Of a stretch of 34,959 bases of DNA, positions 8,501 through 14,950 are shown one piece after another. Where the stretch lies: positions 1 to 34,959 of the forward strand of contig CAMWGU010000025.1 of assembly GCA_947173895.1 (NCBI GenBank). Reading direction: 5' to 3'. The notes under the pieces were generated by a model. The model saw only the letters and a program-made list of their open reading frames with translations, made no database searches and was not told the DNA's origin. The DNA is from an uncultured Bacteroides sp. GTDB lineage: Bacteria; Bacteroidota; Bacteroidia; Bacteroidales; Bacteroidaceae. The position numbers and the translations under genes are program-made. Numbering within the stretch: position 1 is the stretch's first letter; every line of letters begins with the position of its first letter.

Positions 8501-9555
8501 GCTTTTTCAGTGGAACCGGTATCGGACTAGCACTGACAAAGACCATTGTGGAGAAACATCATGGTACGATAAGGGTGGAGAGCGTAGTGGGCGAGGGTAC
8601 TACGTTCATCGTAGAACTGCCACGGCTGAAAGAGGAGTTTGCCGATGACCAGAATGTCCGCCTCACTACCCGACAGCTGGAAGAAGCGATTGTGCAAGGC
8701 TCGTTTCCCGAACCGTATGAGGACAAGTTGTCGTCTGAAGAAACGGAACCTGTGGCCGACAAGTCGCGTACTTTGCTGCTGGTGGAGGATAATGAGGAAT
8801 TGCTACAGGTGCTGGTGGAACTTTTCACTCCGTTTTATCAGATTATCTGTGCCCACAACGGAAAAGAAGGGCTTAAGCAGGTATATCAGTGTAAGCCCGA
8901 TCTGATAGTCAGCGATGTGATGATGCCTGAAATGACCGGTACCGAAATGTGTCTTCAGATTAAGAATAATCTGGATCTCTGTCATATTCCTGTTATTCTG
9001 CTGACTGCACTCAATTCCCCCGAACAGAATATCGAGGGATTTAATAGGGGAGCGGACGACTATATTACCAAACCTTTCCATGCTCGTTTGTTACTGACCC
9101 GTGTCAACAATCTAATACGGAGCCGACTGCTTATCCAGCACCAGTTCGACAAGCAACCCATTTCGGAGATCGACCTGACCAGTATCAATCCTTTGGACAA
9201 GGATTTGCTGAAACGGGTATCGCAGGTAATAGAACAGCATATCAGTGATTTGGAATTCGATATTCCTCTGCTTTGCCGTGAAGTGGGTGTGGGGCGCTCG
9301 TTGCTTTATATGAAGTTCAAAGCATTGACTGGCATGACTCCCAATAATTACATTTTGAACTATCGGCTGAAATATGCTGCTACGCTGTTGAGGCAGTATG
9401 CCGATCTTCCCATTGCCGAGGTTAGTGACCGTTGTGGCTTCAACTCGCCGATGTATTTTAGTCGTTGCTTTAAGAATCAGTACGGATGCTCGCCTCAGAA
9501 TTATAAGAAGGAAAAAAAGAGTGAAGAACGGACTGAAAAAAACGGAGGAGAGTAA
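5512..9555 (+). CDS. Hybrid two-component system sensor/regulator (HTCS) of the PUL
   Basis: The 1347-residue protein combines a whole signalling pathway. A signal peptide (1-21) precedes a periplasmic sensor of repeated beta-propeller blades (about 22-690, recurring WFGT/WLGT-type motifs). A Y_Y_Y domain (about 700-765) and one membrane span (about 765-788) follow. The cytoplasmic part has a HisKA domain with phosphoacceptor His824 in NVSHEFRTPL; an ATPase domain with NAFKYT (about 940), DTGIGI (about 970) and GTGIGLAL (about 1001); a receiver domain (about 1088-1200) with VEDNEE, Asp1135 in VSDVMMPEMTG, and a KPF lysine; and an AraC-type helix-turn-helix (about 1225-1335). HTCS proteins bind a periplasmic oligosaccharide and activate the adjacent PUL. 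All catalytic residues are present. A run of eight G at 5904-5911 lies within the sensor. The gene converges on the DUF2264 operon. Confidence 0.97.
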   Translation: MNYRYVLLICAWLLSCMSVSAEYFRQIGLAEGLTQPSVMAIYQDQLGRMWFGTREGINMYDGKQVTSFKGWVSGIAPDTSVWLGNEVSAIVGDSLGNIFFLVDDDLIEYDIRAEKFIRLSYHNQIPVLAASGGDIWYMRNDSIFCHRTTDGQNTLVAKTHIKASVSCMTILPDKIIIGTLDGAYFIDRVSLQQTHVLEGTDVYQVFESSDKEIWLGTRMHGLYRMKEGEEVRSVPFTPGSPEGVSSWQIRAFVEDNERNVWFGTFDGLQKYNTRTQEYSLIRIPQYASGLTHPSIFSLYKDRQGTIWVGSYFGGVNYFIPRSESFMRYDYDKSATRKLYYSYIGDILTDRDGHLWLSTDGGGITCTDKEWNIVCQLTAEGANSLPHNNIKSIAYDEKNHCLYIGTYLGGLSRYDIRTGHFHNYLDMQNGEEAPNEIVYHVKMWNDQLYLSARNGVFRLDVRTQRFHKLDVPSSYCEYFDIDPDGNMYLARKTSFLLVNLDRLDDVQTVSLPLKNNRAQITHIWATTSGAYASTLGGGVFFYERIAEKLHRYTAGDQQLPSDFCYNVCTSRDGRVLITSDQGVTCFQPYENRFTTLNLRDDFSSSYIINGCGMFVSDEGRIFIGDTQGVTVLSEKDFDKAGVFRHTPDLYFSQLWVNNQLVVPQDETGILNISFPYTDRLTLNHRQNNLVIGFALPDYEQLLSKKQYRYKLEGFDQKWIRTRQPEAHYTNLAPGTYIFKAAMADDGQNTTGSEISLKLVITSPWYDTWWAWIFYAILSGSCLYYFITSRIAKRTLALSLEKERFEKQQIEKLNHEKLVFFTNVSHEFRTPLTLIISHIDILLQKYSLTPSIYNQILKIRKNAGKMNNLISELLEFRKLEQNYEILQLSQQDIVAFLKEIYLSFADYAHQRGISYDFRLLDAPVGCWFDAQLMEKVFFNLLSNAFKYTSDGGSIFLSGEIISDRIVLRITDTGIGISAQETSKIFTRFYQSEDPAKKNSFFSGTGIGLALTKTIVEKHHGTIRVESVVGEGTTFIVELPRLKEEFADDQNVRLTTRQLEEAIVQGSFPEPYEDKLSSEETEPVADKSRTLLLVEDNEELLQVLVELFTPFYQIICAHNGKEGLKQVYQCKPDLIVSDVMMPEMTGTEMCLQIKNNLDLCHIPVILLTALNSPEQNIEGFNRGADDYITKPFHARLLLTRVNNLIRSRLLIQHQFDKQPISEIDLTSINPLDKDLLKRVSQVIEQHISDLEFDIPLLCREVGVGRSLLYMKFKALTGMTPNNYILNYRLKYAATLLRQYADLPIAEVSDRCGFNSPMYFSRCFKNQYGCSPQNYKKEKKSEERTEKNGGE
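5904..5911 (+). repeat. G8 homopolymer inside the HTCS sensor domain
   Basis: Eight consecutive G residues occur at about codon 131 of the regulator, in frame as read here. Slippage by one base would end translation early in the sensor. Whether it varies cannot be judged from one sequence. Confidence 0.9.
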
Positions 9556-9612
9556 TGGAATATAGCTATGCGTGAGTTTGTTTCTTTAGGATAATGCAGG
9601 TGATTGCATAGA

Positions 9613-9660
9613 ATTAGCCAACCGATTCGCAATGTTTTAAATAAGAATCAGTTGGCTAAT
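9613..9660. terminator. Stem-loop between convergent HTCS and DUF2264 genes
   Basis: Ten-base arms ATTAGCCAAC (9613-9622) and GTTGGCTAAT (9651-9660) are perfect complements. They extend inward by GATTC/GAATC around a 16-nt loop after one mismatched position. That position is C/A in the rightward RNA but a G-U pair in the leftward RNA, so the stem is continuous only for the leftward transcript. No U-run follows on either side, so it may be a processing or stabilising hairpin rather than a classical terminator. Confidence 0.6.
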
Positions 9661-9686
9661 CTTATAGTAATTTACTCCGGATGTTA

Positions 9687-10928
9687 CTATTTACTTCTTA
9701 ATGAATGATGTCCGTCGATGGGAAACGGTTGTCCGCTCCATGCCTTTTGCGATGTCCATTGCTGGGCGGGATCTGTCCAAAAAGGATGGTCGGCGGGGAG
9801 TCCCAGTGGCATGAATACCAGCGAGGTCATATACAGGCTACCATTGTTGGTGTAGTAGTTGGATAGGTCGGGCTGATGTCCGGCAAAACCCAACTGAAGA
9901 AATCCGCTTTCATTAAAATTACCCTCCACTTTGAACATGTTGTTCATGACGGCTGTCAGTGCGCTGCGCACCTGTCCGTTGGTCAATCCTTCGGGCAGTC
10001 CGTATTTCCATGCCGCCATGGCAAGTGTCTGAAAAGCCCCCATTCGATAAACTACCGAACGTCCGAAGGCAGGATAGGTCCCTTCAGGAGAGATGAGGCG
10101 TTCCATAAAGACGTTGAAACGCTGCATGCGTTTGATACCCAGTTCCAGGCTGATTGGTGTCCAGAATTTGTGTTTGTTCAGCACCTCCAGCATTTCCACA
10201 TACATGGGATGAATTACGTATGCGTTGTAGTAGTCCAGTGCGAATTCCGGACCGTCGGAGTACCATCCGTCGCTTAGATACCATTCGTTGATTTTGTTGA
10301 CAGCTACGGTCAGTGCATACTGATCGGCATCTTCGCCTATCGACATGAGAAAGGTTTCTATCAACCCACGAAACAAAAGCCAGTTATTGTAGGCCGGGCG
10401 CACGATTTTCAGGCGTTGGAACTGTTCTACATAGCGTTTGCGGGTCACATCGTCCAGTAAGTTCCAGGTAGCTTCCGGAGCTCGGAGGAAACTTTCGGCC
10501 AGATAGGCTGCATCTACCAGCCGTTGCGAGGAATTGGTTTCCCACAATAAGAAGTCCGGACTCTTCGGGTCGACAGCATTCTTATAGGCTGCCACGGCCC
10601 ATTCGCGGAGTTGTTTGCGCATCCGTCCTTCTTCCGTGTCGTCGTCGGGTAGGGCCAGCCAAGGAGAGATGCCTGCCATGAGGCGTCCGAAGGTTTCCAT
10701 ATAGGCCACGCGCTTGTCGCGTCCGTCCCAAGTAGGGCTGAGTTCAAGTTGCATGTTCTTTTGAAGTTCTCCTTTACTCATGTTCTCCAATACCGGTGCG
10801 GCAATGCGGTAACAAAGTTCGGCCCATTGCTGGCGGTCGCTGACCGGTGTGGGCGTCTTTTTCCTTGCGGCTGCTCCTGTCAGGAAAACCACCGAACATA
10901 ATGCAATGGTTAGTAATCGTAGTTTCAT
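9687..10928 (-). CDS. DUF2264 family protein, predicted glycosidase of the PUL
   Basis: The 413-residue protein has a signal peptide (MKLRLLTIALCSVVFLTGAAA), placing it in the periplasm. The mature part has an alpha/alpha-barrel look, with aromatic-rich helices such as NNWLLFRGLIETFLMSIGED, GWYSDGPEFALDYYNAYVIHPMYVEML and SPEGTYPAFGRS, typical of DUF2264. From memory, some members act as exo-beta-glucuronidases on arabinogalactan (GH154), and I am only moderately sure of that link. A uronic-acid activity would fit the lyase and GH88 beside it. I chose the ATG at 10928 because an upstream in-frame ATG (10976) would bury the signal peptide. It is the last gene of the leftward operon, 83 bp after GH88. 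Confidence 0.82.
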   Translation of the reverse strand: MKLRLLTIALCSVVFLTGAAARKKTPTPVSDRQQWAELCYRIAAPVLENMSKGELQKNMQLELSPTWDGRDKRVAYMETFGRLMAGISPWLALPDDDTEEGRMRKQLREWAVAAYKNAVDPKSPDFLLWETNSSQRLVDAAYLAESFLRAPEATWNLLDDVTRKRYVEQFQRLKIVRPAYNNWLLFRGLIETFLMSIGEDADQYALTVAVNKINEWYLSDGWYSDGPEFALDYYNAYVIHPMYVEMLEVLNKHKFWTPISLELGIKRMQRFNVFMERLISPEGTYPAFGRSVVYRMGAFQTLAMAAWKYGLPEGLTNGQVRSALTAVMNNMFKVEGNFNESGFLQLGFAGHQPDLSNYYTNNGSLYMTSLVFMPLGLPADHPFWTDPAQQWTSQKAWSGQPFPIDGHHSLRSK

Positions 10929-11011
10929 AGTCTGTTTCTTAATTTGAAAAGTTGTTTCATCGGACGTCTTATCCATACTTGCGGTTGTTTGCCTCGCTTT
11001 ATGATTGTCCG

Positions 11012-12223
11012 TTATTTTTCAAGATCTTTTTTCCGTTTCAATGCCTCCAGATAGTAATAATCCGCATAGTTCAGCGGCACATCGATTTCGCTGTTGTGGG
11101 GGATACTTCCTACGCTGTGCATCAGGATGAAACGTCCGTTCTCGCCCAAGGGAGCAGTGTATTCCGGTGTACTGAGCGACTCCAGCATCTTGTCGGCATA
11201 TTCCTTATAAGATTGAGGGTTCTCTACAGGATAGGTGCTGATTTCATACAAGGCTGATGCAATGACCGATGCAGACGATACGTCGCGCAGCTCGTTGGGA
11301 ATGCCGGGTGCGTCCATGTCCCAGTAGGGGATTAAATCGGCTGGCATACGTTTGTGGTTTTTCATGAACCCGAAGGTCTTGAGTGCCTGATCCAAGTATT
11401 TGCGCTCTTTGGTCTCGCGATAACATACGGTGAATCCATACACGGCCCATGCCTGTCCTCTGGACCATGCCGATTCGTGGGCATATCCTTGTGCGGTATG
11501 GCGATGGCGTACAGTGCCGTCTTCTATGCTGTAATCTATCACGTGATAGCAACTTCCGTCGGGACGGAAATGTTCTTCAAGGGTACGGTCGGCATGAGCT
11601 ACAGCCACATTATAAAAGGTAGAATCGCCGGAAAGTTTGGTGGCTTCGAACAGTAGTTCCAGATTCATCATGTTGTCAATGATAACCGGACATTCCCATC
11701 CTCGTTCAGACTGCCAGCTGTTTCCTTTCACATCCCAGCTTTGGATAACCTGCGGTTTTTCGCGAAAACGGGTGCAAAGTGATTTGGCTGCTTGTATCAT
11801 GATGTCCTTGTATTCGGGTTTTGCAGTGAGGCGCAATCCGTTTCCAAAACTGCAATTGATGATGAAACCGATGTCGTGGTGCCAAGTCAGGTTCTGAGCT
11901 TCGCTGATGGCCTCTGTGTATTTGTAAGCCAATGGGAGCAAGGTTTGGTCGCCTGTCAGTTCATACAAATACCATACGCTGCCGGGAAAAAAGCCACTTC
12001 GCCAGTCGGCGTAACCACAATAATATACTCCGCCTTTTCCGTTGAGCGTGACCGGATTCAGGCACTTTCCGCTGGCTTCAATCGTGTCGATTTCCATACC
12101 GATTTGTGCGCGTGCGTTTTCCACAGCTTTTTCAGGCCATGACACTTTTTTTTCAGGTGTGCTGCAGGATGATGCGATTAGCAGGGCGGCACAGCCTGTT
12201 AGAATAGATTTTTTCAGATTCAT
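11012..12223 (-). CDS. GH88 unsaturated glucuronyl hydrolase, lipoprotein
   Basis: The 403-residue protein begins with a lipoprotein signal (LLIASSC). The residues after the Cys (STPEKK) lack the acidic cluster seen in many surface-export signals, so a periplasm-facing location is likelier. GH88 enzymes hydrate the 4,5-double bond of the unsaturated uronic acid left by polysaccharide lyases and release it. The two Asp residues expected for the family appear in HHDIGF (Asp117) and IIDNMMNLELLF (Asp183). RHRHTAQGYAHESAWSRGQAWAVYGF (split motif, about residues 235-260) lines the family's active site. The start codon lies one base after the lyase stop codon, indicating translational coupling. This gene is good evidence that the upstream enzyme is a true lyase. 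Confidence 0.93.
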   Translation of the reverse strand: MNLKKSILTGCAALLIASSCSTPEKKVSWPEKAVENARAQIGMEIDTIEASGKCLNPVTLNGKGGVYYCGYADWRSGFFPGSVWYLYELTGDQTLLPLAYKYTEAISEAQNLTWHHDIGFIINCSFGNGLRLTAKPEYKDIMIQAAKSLCTRFREKPQVIQSWDVKGNSWQSERGWECPVIIDNMMNLELLFEATKLSGDSTFYNVAVAHADRTLEEHFRPDGSCYHVIDYSIEDGTVRHRHTAQGYAHESAWSRGQAWAVYGFTVCYRETKERKYLDQALKTFGFMKNHKRMPADLIPYWDMDAPGIPNELRDVSSASVIASALYEISTYPVENPQSYKEYADKMLESLSTPEYTAPLGENGRFILMHSVGSIPHNSEIDVPLNYADYYYLEALKRKKDLEK

Positions 12224-12224
12224 A

Positions 12225-14132
12225 TTAAATCTTTTTTATTGTAAATAAATAATTTCCTTTTATTGTTTGTCGTTTGGCTTTGAATGACAGTCGGTAGATG
12301 GTTTTTCCCCATACATTGGAAAGGCGGGCGTCTGTCAGTTCCATCGGTTCTACGATCAGTTCAAACAGATTTGCATCATATTGCATTATAGCTTGTGTGT
12401 TTTGGATACGGATTCCTACTTGCCCTTTCTTGCTGTAGTCCAGTTCCCCCCATGTCATGAAGTTCACTACATTGGGCGCGGTGGCTTCTGTCAGTTCGAA
12501 CGTATCGCTGATCCGGGCTTGTTTGCCTGTCACGGTATAAGAGCGTATCCACTTGTTCACTTTGGCTTCTTCCGGATAGGCGGTAGCTATGTTTGCCGAA
12601 AAGGTGTTCTTTCCGGCCTTCACTTCAGTAGCCTTATATTTCTTGCCATATTTTTCGGCCACTCCGTTTATCATCGGAAGATTGTGAAAGTTGCTTTGCA
12701 TGGTCCAGATGGAATAGCGTTCGCTGCTGAACGTCTGTCGCGTGTAAGTGCCCACTCCGGCATCTATCAATATCGGGGTTTGATTCATCCATACCGAACA
12801 GGTCCCGGCATCATTGTGGTTGTGGCTTTCGTCATTATATCCTCCTTTGGCTGCCAGAAACAGTCCGTCTTTGGTAGACAGGTAGCAGAATTCGGTTTCG
12901 GGATACCAAGTGAAGGGGCGGTTTTCGTGCATGGGAGTGGTTTGTTGCAGTTCCTTGTCGATGGCGATGGAAGCCAGGGTGCGGAAAATGTCACGTCCGT
13001 TGTGGGGCAGGGTAGGCGACTTCCGCATGAGGGCGGCAAATCCTTTCAGCTCGTCGCTGTCCACGGCTTTGCCGAAACGGTAAATCAGGTAGGCGTTTCC
13101 TTCTCCGCGTGCCGATGCATCGGCAAAGTTGACTACCCATCCGTTGCCGACGTACGACCGTGAGATATATTCTCCCATATTCTTGATTATGGATTCGGCA
13201 AAGATATTCACCTTTCCTCCGGTGATGGCCGAAAGCAGTTCCAGATAGTCCAGCGTTTTTCCGGCGGCATGTCCCCAATAGGACGGACCTTCCTCGCAGG
13301 CTCCGTCTGCCTTGATATAGTTCAGGAATTTGTCCACCGATTCCATGGTCAGGTAAACTCCTTGAGCCAGTTTGTCGCGGTCGTTTTCAAGCAACATGAA
13401 ACACATCAGGGCGTTACTGTTGCACCAAGGGTTCCAGTTATTGAGCATGTGTCCCTTGTAATTGCGCCCCATCCACCAGAATGAGTCGTTGTTCACATAG
13501 GGGTCGAGCATGCGTGTTTGCAGTTCATGGCGCAGGCGGCGTGAGATTTCGGGGTCTATCTTGTCAAATGACCGGTGCATGAAGTAATATGTCCACGAAA
13601 GCAATCCGCTCAAGTCGCCCGAAGTGAGGTCGATGACAGGATAGTCGTATGAAGGCAATGCCCGGTGAGAGGGCTGCACAATGATGTGGGCGGCCAGTGC
13701 CCACGAGGTCATTTCGCATGCATTGAACACTCCGTTTATCAGTTGGTCGGTGAAGCGTCCTTTCCCTTCGGCCAGTTCGGCCATGAGCAGGTCGGCAATG
13801 GCACGATTGTTTGCTTCAAAAGGATTTTCCATCATCTGCCGGTTGCCCGTACGTTCGAAAGCCAAATAGTCGGTGGCTCTTACGACCTGCCATTTATAAT
13901 CCAGCAGTTTTTCTCCACGGCGGATGTATTCTTCTTTGAATGTACCTAGAAATGCATTCCAGGCCGCTCGGTTGTCATAATCGGGGTAGGTGACCCATTT
14001 TTGGTCTAATACTAAAATTTCTTTTAACCGATTTATGTCGGCTTGCTTCTGGAGCAGGTTACGTTCTGCGTAAGCGTATGACGTAGTAGCTATGCAGAAT
14101 AAAGTAAAAAATAAAATAGTAATTCGTTTCAT
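12225..14132 (-). CDS. Heparinase II/III-fold polysaccharide lyase
   Basis: The 635-residue protein has a cleavable signal (MKRITILFFTLFCIATTSYA) and no lipobox, so it is periplasmic or secreted. The N-terminal two-thirds are an alpha/alpha toroid (WWMGRNYKGHMLNNWNPWCNS, about 230-260). The C-terminal beta-sandwich begins with the heparinase II/III signature SHNHNDAGTCSVW (Ser436 to Trp448), followed by PILIDAGVGTYTRQTF. Lyases of this fold cut uronic acid-containing chains by beta-elimination using His/Tyr/Asn. A precise PL family cannot be assigned by eye; PL33, PL12 and PL15-like members are candidates. The first in-frame ATG (14258) would add 42 residues ahead of a normal signal, so I chose 14132. 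It is the first gene of the leftward operon. Confidence 0.9.
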   Translation of the reverse strand: MKRITILFFTLFCIATTSYAYAERNLLQKQADINRLKEILVLDQKWVTYPDYDNRAAWNAFLGTFKEEYIRRGEKLLDYKWQVVRATDYLAFERTGNRQMMENPFEANNRAIADLLMAELAEGKGRFTDQLINGVFNACEMTSWALAAHIIVQPSHRALPSYDYPVIDLTSGDLSGLLSWTYYFMHRSFDKIDPEISRRLRHELQTRMLDPYVNNDSFWWMGRNYKGHMLNNWNPWCNSNALMCFMLLENDRDKLAQGVYLTMESVDKFLNYIKADGACEEGPSYWGHAAGKTLDYLELLSAITGGKVNIFAESIIKNMGEYISRSYVGNGWVVNFADASARGEGNAYLIYRFGKAVDSDELKGFAALMRKSPTLPHNGRDIFRTLASIAIDKELQQTTPMHENRPFTWYPETEFCYLSTKDGLFLAAKGGYNDESHNHNDAGTCSVWMNQTPILIDAGVGTYTRQTFSSERYSIWTMQSNFHNLPMINGVAEKYGKKYKATEVKAGKNTFSANIATAYPEEAKVNKWIRSYTVTGKQARISDTFELTEATAPNVVNFMTWGELDYSKKGQVGIRIQNTQAIMQYDANLFELIVEPMELTDARLSNVWGKTIYRLSFKAKRQTIKGNYLFTIKKI

Positions 14133-14153
14133 GGTATATTTATGTTGATATTG

Positions 14154-14161
14154 CAAAGATG
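14154..14161 (-). promoter_or_regulatory. Candidate -7 box for the lyase operon
   Basis: Read leftward, the box is CATCTTTG, one base from TAnnTTTG, 21 bases before the lyase ATG. No TTTG occurs at the -33 position, as expected for an activator-dependent promoter. Its spacing to the GGAC repeat (36 bp) is identical to that at susC. Confidence 0.5.
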
Positions 14162-14187
14162 AGGAAAAAGGACGGATAGTGCACTCT

Positions 14188-14219
14188 ATTTTTGTCCTGA
14201 ATAGTTGTATATATTGTCC
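14188..14219 (-). promoter_or_regulatory. Predicted HTCS operator, lyase arm
   Basis: On the minus strand, GGACAATATA (14219 to 14210) and GGACAAAAAT (14197 to 14188) form a direct repeat with a 22-bp period, facing the lyase operon. AraC-type regulators commonly bind such in-phase direct repeats upstream of the -35/-33 region. Assignment to this HTCS is an inference from location and from the matching site at susC. Confidence 0.6.
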
Positions 14220-14433
14220 GAAAAGGTAAGAAATGAGGCATCTTGAATGAAAAAGCACGTTTTTTTTGATGACATGAAAACCATTCCTGCACGTCCGGCC
14301 TTATTGTCCATGCTCTGTTGTCCTTGAAATATATAGTTTTGAAATAACATCGGTTTGGTTTCTTCAGGTCATCGCACCTTATTATATAATGTCTTTCTTC
14401 CTAATGTCTAATTCTTTGCATACGGTTGAATCT

Positions 14434-14476
14434 ATCTCCCAAAGGCTTTGGATTTAACTCCCAGCACTTGGGAGAT
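14434..14476. promoter_or_regulatory. Nested inverted repeats with alternative pairings
   Basis: ATCTCCCAA (14434-14442) is the exact complement of TTGGGAGAT (14468-14476). A second CTCCCA (14458-14463) can pair instead with TGGGAG (14469-14474) around a 5-nt loop. The perfect inverted repeat CCAAAG-G-CTTTGG (14439-14451) lies inside. It could be a protein-binding site or, if transcribed, a two-state RNA. Function is unknown. Confidence 0.5.
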
Positions 14477-14848
14477 ACTATATGACAGGCAGAAATCCCT
14501 TAATAGTAAGGCAGGAAAGATTTAGGGATACGTATATGGCCTTTTAAGGCTGAACATGGCGACAGGATATTGAGTGGTAAGTTACGATTTGCACTATGAT
14601 TATATCGGACTGGCGTTAATTCTGCATCTTTCGACAAGATGGTATTGCAGGGAATTGTTAATAAGCCAAATGTTAAGAAATGGCATTTCAAAGGGGCCTG
14701 TCGCACAAACTTCGTCCTTGTCGGAACATATCCGTTTGCGCAAACAGAAAAAATTGTGTGATGAAATTAATATATAATATTGGTATGGGTTAAGATGAAG
14801 AATATCAATGTGATAAATATGTCCATTGAAACTATGTAAAACGTCCGT

Positions 14849-14880
14849 GGACAATTTGTATACTAAGTTTGGACTATTTG
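14849..14880 (+). promoter_or_regulatory. Predicted HTCS operator, susC arm
   Basis: GGACAATTTG (14849-14858) and GGACTATTTG (14871-14880) match at 9 of 10 bases with a 22-bp period. The proximal GGAC starts 36 bp before the candidate -7 box at 14907. The same geometry is found at the lyase promoter. The adjoining GTCCGTGGAC (14843-14852) is also a short palindrome. Confidence 0.65.
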
Positions 14881-14906
14881 ATTAGCCCTGTTCCCAATTT
14901 TTAATA

Positions 14907-14914
14907 GAATTTTG
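14907..14914 (+). promoter_or_regulatory. Candidate -7 box for susC
   Basis: GAATTTTG is one base from TAnnTTTG and lies 36 bases before the susC ATG. There is no TTTG at the -33 position, consistent with the need for an activator bound just upstream. Confidence 0.5.
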
Positions 14915-14950
14915 CCCAAGTTTTAATAACTAACTTTAAATTCATGTTCT

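Larger units (their letters stand above)
14133..14950. other. 818-bp divergent regulatory region between lyase operon and susC
   Basis: No convincing gene lies here; the short open frames have no recognisable features. The region holds outward-facing promoters for both PUL arms, two 22-bp-spaced GGAC repeats, extra GGACAA half-sites on the minus strand near 14304-14309 and 14318-14323, a nested inverted repeat at 14434-14476, and a small perfect hairpin at 14539-14550. The length is generous compared with the other gaps in the window. Confidence 0.8.

Noticed and set aside
11012..14132. Assignment of the lyase/GH88 pair to heparin or chondroitin breakdown
   Set aside because: The fold name alone does not define substrate, and known glycosaminoglycan PULs carry sulfatases, none of which are here.
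14574..14854. Short open frames in the lyase-susC gap
   Set aside because: They overlap each other on both strands and show no recognisable features; the region is better explained as regulatory.
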